A DNA stretch of 64,000 nucleotides from positions 286,520,784 to 286,584,783 of the forward strand of contig CM060900.1 of NCBI GenBank assembly GCA_030762935.1, in the 5' to 3' direction. This document shows, in pieces, positions 57,216 to 64,000 of this stretch. Source of the DNA: Hymenopus coronatus (lineage: Eukaryota; Arthropoda; Insecta; Mantodea; Hymenopodidae). A model generated the notes under the pieces. That model worked only from the letters and a program-made list of their open reading frames with translations, did not search any database and was not told the origin of the DNA. The stretch's first letter is position 1; each line of letters begins with the position of its first letter. The position numbers and the translations under genes are program-made.

Positions 57216-58389
57216 GTATCAACCATTACTTCTACTCCTTTCAATATCACAATTAAACCTCCAAGGCTTCAGTCAGACTTCATGGCTGTAACCTAGTATT
57301 TACCTATACCTCCTTCTATACATCCTCCACATGCTGACGCGGGTGTTATGTTAGAACGCACACAGCCTGTAAAGTATGCTTACACAGCATTGAACGGTTT
57401 ATCAGGTGGTGGACGGATTTTTAGTGAGTTTGCCTCATCCAAGCGGAGAGTCGTGCATATCCTCCCAGGCATTGTTCCATTGCTGATTGTTGAATGTAGT
57501 ACTGCATTTTTCCTCTCCGGATAAAAAAGACAACCATTAAAATTCGTTCCTGTGGTAAAGCCCTAACAAGAGCTGATACACAGCAGCAACACTTAGTCTC
57601 CTCACGAGCTACCATATGATGACAGAAAAAACGACGGACTATTCTTAGGGGAGAGCAGGTATAACAATCGGAGGCCTAGCCATCCATCAGGTAGGTCATG
57701 ATGTCCAGAGAGGAGACCCTAGCAGACCCAGGATTGCAGTATCGGCGCCAGATTTATCATGAGACCCAGAACGGAAGGACAAGGAATTACATGAGGTGTT
57801 CCGCAACACACACCTTAGGCTGTGTGCATCGAAGGAGTCGTCGGAGACCCGAATGACCCTCGCCACCTACTGTTACTTCTTGTAAACTCTCAAACACTTA
57901 GCATCGTACCTATCGTTAACATCATAACATAGATTGCGCACGAACTATGTATATGTAAGACAGAACTAAATGTCTTTCTCAGTAACAACAACACGTATAG
58001 CACTAATTACCGATAAAGGCAGATTCAACATTCATGATACACCACAAATCTTAACAACAGAAGAATTACTAGCTCTTAATAACTTAATGATATGTAATTG
58101 AAAAGCGTTTAGTGTGTTATCATCTAGCTAATACTACTTTACACGTCATGTATAAAATTAGTGGAAATATTTACAACATTAACATGTCCGAAAAACAATG
58201 TAAATTGTTCTAAAAGGATGAAAATAAAAATACAATATAATACAATACGCGGGAGCAGAACTGTCGTGTTGCACATGACTTAGCACCACAACCGCGATTC
58301 AAAATACTTGAAACATCTAGCATTTACATTACCTTAAAATAATAACTAAGTTTCAGTAGCGGCGGGATATGCCCTTCCAGGTGTATTAA
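57216..58389. other. gap, possibly the 5' part of the jockey-like element
   Basis: No ORF1 motif could be identified. An ORF at 57421-57615 (minus) with a CCCC cluster has no recognised family. Confidence 0.4.
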
Positions 58390-59100
58390 ACACAGCAGAT
58401 GTCAATGTGTTCATGCAATTCAATAGCAGAGTAATAGCAGATGATGGCCTGCATACAAAACACCATCGCCTGCGGTGCCACAAGTAGTAAAAGCGGTCGT
58501 TAACCACTACCAAAAAACTACAAAACACCAAATTTAGGACTGTAATAAGACCAACCCCTAATGGTGGGATCTCCTCAGCTTAGAAAACAGCTCTCGATAT
58601 GTAATTCACATTCCAATGGAGCACGCGTGCATTATCTTCATCAGAAAGCAACTCCCGAAGTTCTGGATATTGCAATAACTGGTAAAACTAAACTACCTTA
58701 ATGAAGAAGCATTCTCAGAATATTTACCAGTATTAATAAATTTAGGGAACTCTGCAATCCAAGATCCACCAGCCCATCGCCTCTACTAAAACATAGCTGA
58801 CTGGGACACTTTCACGAGAACCGTAAACGACAACCTATCTACGAAACAATCGTCGAAAACATAAACGTAGTAATACATCTAGAACCATGAAAACTTCAAC
58901 CAGCACGGTGGTGCTTAAGCAAACAAAGACAAACGTAATCGTAACTGCCATAAGACATCCACATGCTAGCTGCAGAAAGAAATCGAGCCAGACGAAGATG
59001 GCAGAGATAGCGGCATATTTTCGACCAACAATACTTCGGATAATTAAGTGCGTTAGTAGGGGAGACAACGAGAAATTGATCTCACAACAATGGTGGTACT
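58390..59100 (+). pseudogene. jockey-like element, part 1 (endonuclease end and linker)
   Basis: Broken plus frames read IADDGLHTKHHRL-like (the G-D-x-N-A-K-H block of jockey endonucleases, about 58440), then KATPEVLDIAITGK (58650), YLPVLINLGNSAIQDPP (58720; SDHLPV with SDH lost) and NIADWDTFTRTVNDNLST (58790). The linker follows at 58887-59100. The element resumes with its RT at about 62690-63510. Confidence 0.7.
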
Positions 59101-60600
59101 AACTACAAAAATTCCTCTATAAACGATATTCTATGTGAAGAATTAGTCGCTTTCTAATAACAGTGTCCAACAAAAGGTTAAGTTTTTTCATGCCATGAAG
59201 TGAAAATTTGAGACCGTTAGCTGACTTCTCTATAATAACTATTGTCATTTTATTCAGTGTTTAACCGTTTGTATTTAAAGAGTTCTGATACTCAATTATT
59301 TCATGTATTTGAGAGTGTAGAAATCAGCTTTTAACAAGGGAAGTTGAGAGTTGTTTACTCCAAGGTGGAATGAGAGGTTTTCTTTGTTAGTGGGTGCTCT
59401 TTTGTCCGAGCACGTACGAGCGACCTGTGCCGGTAAAGACCCTTTTAGTTTAGAGAAGAGTATTTTTTCCATTGTGTAGCACTTGTCGCCTGGGTGTTAT
59501 GATGCATCCTGGGAAGAAAATTATTTATTTTGTGCAATATCGACTCCAGTTTCGCGGTTTTTCTGACCAATGAGAAAGAGGCCGCCATAATAGCAATTTT
59601 GCTATATAAGGAGGAGATTACCGTACATCGGGGTTGTCTCTTAGTTATGTTACTGTCACATAGTTACGTTAGGGCTGTCACCTAGTTACATCGGCCTTCA
59701 AGTTAGACAACGCAAATCTCATAGATAGTTATCGGCGCCCTCAGTAGTGGATAGATAAAGTCAGTGACGCGCATCTAGAATTAATTATATAAAGCTGACT
59801 TAAAGAAAAAGGGCTATAAGTAAAATATGTGTGAATCGTCGATAAAGAAAGCTCCTAGTAAATAATTGACTCAGCAGATTGTAAAGCAAAGTGCTTATCT
59901 CGTGTTTTCTAGTGACAATAAATTGAAGGAAAAGCAACGTGTGTCTAAGTAATTTCATAAAATTACTCACTAAACGACCTCATTTCTTCCACCCTGAGTA
60001 AGTCAAACTATCACGCAGGTTGAGTTTAGCTGAGGCACCTCAACGGATCTGCACAACACAAGGTACGTAGATTTACTCATCTGGTAGTGGAATGAATCTT
60101 GAAGCACCGCCAACGTCATCGTGCATCTGAGCACGGGATCAATAATACACCCACATTAACATCACAAACGCTTCATATTTGTCACCGTGGTGCATACTAC
60201 GGCCATACATTATAACGCTGCATACTTGGCTCCCAAACGCGGGGCTAAACGGTTCATATTTGGCTATCATTGCTTGGGACCTACAATATAACGCTTCAAA
60301 GTGTAACTTTTACTAATTCGGGTCTCTTAAATCCCAATTTGAAGTCTGAAATTCCCTATCATGTACCATTTTCTTTGACAACCATATTTAATATTTTGGT
60401 TAAAATGTAATATTTTTTTCATAATTATAGTTATAGACTCAAAACTTTTACTACGTTCACATTCAAAAGTACAAAGCGAATTGAAAAGGATGTTGTGATT
60501 ATTGATAAAATGGTGAAATAGTTTTAAAAACTAAACAAAAAAAAAACAAAAAAAAAACAACAACAACAACATACAATTAACATTTAAATTTGTTTTAAAA
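59101..60600 (+). promoter_or_regulatory. non-coding insert with promoter-like and poly(A)-signal elements
   Basis: CCAAT (59567-59571), TATATAAG (59603-59610) and a downstream AATAAA (59917-59922) are spaced as U3, R and the end of R in an LTR, or as a Pol II promoter with a short leader. Three GTCAC/TAGTTAC-type repeats lie at 59640-59690. No TG...CA ends or partner LTR could be fixed. Four copies of an AACGSTTCATATTTGG-like motif sit at 60167, 60214, 60248 and 60290. An A-rich run (60535-60570) ends the region. Confidence 0.35.
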
Positions 60601-60609
60601 CTTACAATT

Positions 60610-62150
60610 TCAGAACGTTTTTATGGAAGATTTTCTTTTGTGGCTGGGCCCGGAACACTCTGAGACAAGAAACAAACAGTAATCAGCGAGTATATTAGGA
60701 GACGATTTTCCTGCATATCGCCTTTCCATTTGGGATATTTGCTGACGAAACCGTTCTACATACTCCTCCCACACCATTCCCAGGTTCGGTGGAAAGAAGT
60801 TAAAATGGGAGTGCAGGAAATGAATTTTAAGGGACATTTTGCAACCCATTACCACATATGCCGTTAAGAAATGTTCGACAACTTCAATGTAGTTATCTGC
60901 TCTGTAATTTACCAGGAATTTTGAACATATGTCTTTGAATGCACACCGCACTACTTTTTCTGTTTTGGTGAGTTTTTCGTCGAACACACGATCCTGCTGG
61001 ATTTTCCGGATTTGAGGACCAATGAAAACGCCCTCTTTTAATTTTCATTCACTTAACCTGGGAAATTTGTCTCTTAGATACTGAAAATCATCCCAATTTT
61101 TGTCCAATGCTTTAACAAAACTCTTCATGAAGCCCAGCTTTATATGGAGTAGTGGTAATAATATTTTTTGAATATATACGAGTGGGTGAAACTTTGCATT
61201 TTTATCGCCTGGTACTAAACTTTGTCTGAGAGACCCCTCCTTCGTTTTGTAATCATTAACTCTGTCCCGAGATTTTCACTCACACAAAAGCAACAATAGT
61301 TCGTATATCCCGATAGCAGTTCGGTTAATAGACCAATAACTTTTAGGTCTAAACATATTTGCAATTCGTAATCATTATAACTTAACGCTTTTAGGGGGAT
61401 ATCCATGTTTTCGCACGTTTCTTTCATATTTACACCATAAACCACTGGTACCGAAGAATAAATATTACCATCGTGTAGCAATAAACATTTTAGCCATGAC
61501 TTAAGAGTCGATAAATAAAAGCTACGCATCAGGAACATGTTCTATAGCTGATGCCTAAGTTTCCTCACATTATTACAATAAACCCATTGGAAGAGATCCC
61601 ATTCCGTTAGTCTAGATGCTAACAATTCAGACTGGACTTGTGTGTGATTTAAATCTCTTACAAGACCATTTAACATTGTCTGTGAAATTAGACGGGGTTC
61701 TTTGGATTCCACGGATTCATAATCAGAATCGGCAATGAAAGAAGTAGTTAGACCAGCATCAAGGAAAGAAATCGATCCTTGATCTTGTGGGTCCAGTTTT
61801 CCAGTTGGCGTTGGAATAAAATGAATCGCTATGCTTAATATGTCTTTGCGCAGAGGGCAAATCTCGATAGACTTTACTGCTGTTGTTTTTGTTGTTTTTT
61901 TTAGAAAAAAAAATATAAATTTTGGTTAAAGAGAAGTAACACTCTAAAAGGTACTCCTTCTGTTCTGTCAATATCATAGGAACAGCAAACCGCATAGACG
62001 GGTGGGTGCCATTTAACTAGCCTCTCAAATTACGAGAAGTCCACTACAAACATATTTAGGAGCAAACATTTTATCCTTATTCTACTTTAGAGTTAAAGTG
62101 CAATTCATATGCTCTCTTAATCGTACGATTAATATTTTTTCCATCATATT
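60610..62150 (-). pseudogene. degenerate copy of an orphan arthropod repeat protein, possible DDE-type nuclease
   Basis: Minus-strand order: RAYELHFNSKVE (about 62120), NGTHPSMRFAVPMILTEQKE (62000), DLPSAQRHI (61850), FIDS (61525, one frame off), LLLHDGNIYSSVPVVYGVNM, KETCENMDIPLKALSYND, LDLKVIGLLTELLSGYTNYC CFC (61480-61290), then FDEKLTKTEKVVRC, LKIHFLHSHFNFFPPNLGMV, EEYVERFRQQISQMERRYAG (60987-60610). This order is familiar from an uncharacterised, multicopy arthropod family. An Asp in FIDS, an Asp in DLK and a Glu in the ERFRQ block would suit a DDE nuclease (inference). At least four breaks, so inactive. No terminal repeats found. Confidence 0.7.
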
Positions 62151-62689
62151 TTCTAGTGAATTCACCATACATAACAAAATACGTTTGGAGAATTTGCACA
62201 CGGACGCCACATTGTTGCTGTAAAATGACTTTTATAAACTAAATGTCGGTTTAACACACTTCCAATTGTTAAAAACACTGTTATTCACAACCACAAACTT
62301 AACATCTGGACTGATATGAAATACGAACGCAGAACTTTACGTATAAACGGTCTAGATTTTACTCTTTACAAATAGCAGTGGAGGAGGAACATACATTTGG
62401 AAAAGAATGTAAACAGTAAGTGTGTTATACGATAACCTCCACTGCCGCCTACCACAAGCTTATGTTATGTTTACATGCAGTCAGACCGCACCTGAAGTGA
62501 CGGCCCAATCGAGTATTAGTAAAAGCGGAGTTGCACCACTGAACTAAAACCTTAAAAGATATGAATAAGTTGAATGCATTTTCAATTCACATAACAAAAT
62601 AATATAGGTATTTCATAGTTTCAACTTTTGGAATTTTTGGTTGTGTAAAGTGTAAGTGACAAAAATCTACCACTATGCTGTAGCCAAAC
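62151..62689. other. gap, nothing recognised
   Basis: AT-rich sequence between the orphan gene and the resumption of the jockey-like element. Confidence 0.4.
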
Positions 62690-63510
62690 AATAGTCAACA
62701 GATCAACAAAGAGTGGACAAGCTAGCAGAAGTACTTCGGTTTCGGAAACCGAAAACTACCAAAAACTAAAAATCACAACCTGATGCGAAACCCCAACCAA
62801 GCGAAATTAACTGAAGTATTAGACTTTTACCAAGGAGAAAGCCCCCAGGGCACAACAGCGGCCCTCGTGTATTTGCCGGAGGATGTAACTAATCTTCTCG
62901 TATAAATCTGAAACTACATTCTCACCAGTGGACAATAACCGGACACATGAAAAACAGCTACAGGAGTTCACTTCCCCCAAAAGGAGAAAAACTTGTCAAA
63001 ACCGCACAATTACAGCCGATAGTCCTCGAAGTACATTAGGAAAACTACTCGAAAAAGGAATAATTAAACGCCTCAAATCACAGCTAATTAAACAAAAAAT
63101 AAATTAAATTCATTACTATTTAGATTCCGTGACAAACATTTAACCACCCTAAAATTAACCAGGGTAACCCAAAACATTAATGCCGCTTCAACATAAATAA
63201 ATCAACATGCGCACTTTTGCCGTCTTGCGAGTATTTGACACAATATGGCACACTAGCCTACTAAAGATACTCAAAATCAAAGTACACATACATTCCCATT
63301 TAGACTAACAGCAAACTACTTATGACATCGAAATTTTCAATCGAAAATGAGCAATGAACTCTTAACAGAGCGTCCGATCAAAGCAAGAGTACCGCAAGGC
63401 AGCTTACTTGGGCCCACTCTTTAACATATTTTTTAACGTCACTTCAAAAACAGAAAACACGAACTTATAGATTTACGCAGACGATACAGCAATAATGGAA
63501 CAATTCTGAT
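62690..63510 (+). pseudogene. jockey-like element, part 2 (reverse transcriptase)
   Basis: Plus frames give LPPKGEKLVKTAQLQPIVL (the KPGK..YRPISLL block), TLGKLLEKGIIKRLKSQLIK (63030), LFRFRDKHLTTLKLTRVTQN (63120), TFAVLRVFDTIWHTSLLKIL (63210; D replaced), an ARVPQGSLLGP-like block (about 63390) and IYADDTAIMEQF (63472, active site kept). This is the jockey RT in standard order, with a frame change roughly every 100 bases. It continues part 1 at 58390-59100. Confidence 0.75.
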
Positions 63511-64000
63511 TAAGCTACTGAAGAGCACAATCACACTGTGGGATGGCACACTCTCTCGCGGTAACTTCGTGAGATTCTTTGAGGAGCGCTACTTTGACAG
63601 ATAAGTTACATGGTAATGAGTTATTCCACATGGATGCCCGGTGCGCAAACAAATACAAGCTATTTAAAGATAAATAGATTTCTCATGTATCATGTTTCTT
63701 GACTGGTGTGCAGAATGTAAGGACGAGATGGATAAATTTGGATAATATATAAACCACTTGGGGAAGTGAATGGAAGTTCAGGGGCGTGATTTCAGAGGTC
63801 TCTCACACGTGCCCTGAAAGTCGAACGTCACATGGCGTGAGTGTAACGAGACTATAGCGCCAAATATGTCTGGTTTCGCAATACGGGGCAGCTGAAGAAA
63901 CAGGATAAACAGTGTGTGAGTATCAGCGTGCTGTTTCCGGTGGCGGATTTAGCAGATGGTAACGCCGACGTAGACGCTGACGTTGAAGTCCTTGGTAGTG
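63511..64000. other. end of window, nothing recognised
   Basis: No coding similarity or repeat structure was seen. Confidence 0.45.

Noticed and set aside
1..64000. Functional tRNA or rRNA genes, CRISPR arrays, bacterial operons
   Set aside because: None found. tRNA-like segments lack complete stems, and repeats are transposon-related or microsatellites.

Overview
This window looks like AT-rich intergenic DNA from an arthropod, most probably an insect with a large repeat-laden genome (orthopteroid is my guess, low confidence). There are no operons and almost no host coding sequence. Nearly everything recognisable is a transposable element or the remains of one: I/Jockey-like, CR1/Jockey-like, R1-like and jockey non-LTR retrotransposons, Penelope-like elements, Ty3/gypsy elements, tRNA-headed SINEs, piggyBac, Tc1/mariner, hAT, and DNA transposons encoding a DUF7869-like protein. 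Stops and frameshifts interrupt nearly all coding regions, so most calls are pseudogenes found by protein-motif recognition in broken frames.

1-12 kb: degenerate piggyBac (minus), a hairpin MITE candidate, a DUF7869-like transposase remnant (minus), a Penelope-like GIY-YIG remnant (minus), then a 4.2 kb I/Jockey-like element (plus; endonuclease, reverse transcriptase, RNase H, CAT-repeat tail) and tRNA-headed SINEs. 11.6-17.5 kb: a gypsy element with two recognisable LTRs, gag, protease, RT, RNase H and integrase remains, itself invaded by a 611 bp solo-LTR-like element and a SINE. 17.8-19.05 kb: an internally deleted hAT with a perfect 8 bp target duplication. 20.7-24.1 kb: two Tc1/mariner-superfamily remnants. 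24.3-27.5 kb: a CR1/Jockey-type element (minus). 27.47-30.18 kb: a 2.7 kb DNA transposon with 28 bp terminal inverted repeats, subterminal repeats and a DUF7869-like DDE-type gene, the best candidate for a poorly described system. 30.8-37.2 kb: second piggyBac, Penelope fragment, deleted mariner, a possible host terminal exon, a hAT-like C-terminus and a second SINE copy. 38.0-39.8 kb: an ORF split by an 873 bp palindromic (foldback) mariner. 39.8-43.6 kb: nothing recognised.

43.8-57.2 kb is a nest. An old minus-strand I/Jockey-like element is split by a younger 5.8 kb plus-strand copy of the same family, flanked by GAACCGA duplications. Next to it lies an R1-like element (minus) split by a gypsy LTR plus gag fragment of the same family as the 11.6 kb gypsy. 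58.4-63.5 kb: a jockey-like element (plus) split by about 3.6 kb that contains a promoter-like region and a degenerate copy of an orphan arthropod protein family.

The elements do not form a pathway. What the window records is an order of insertions: where TSDs, frames or family alignments allow, relative ages are given in the entries.
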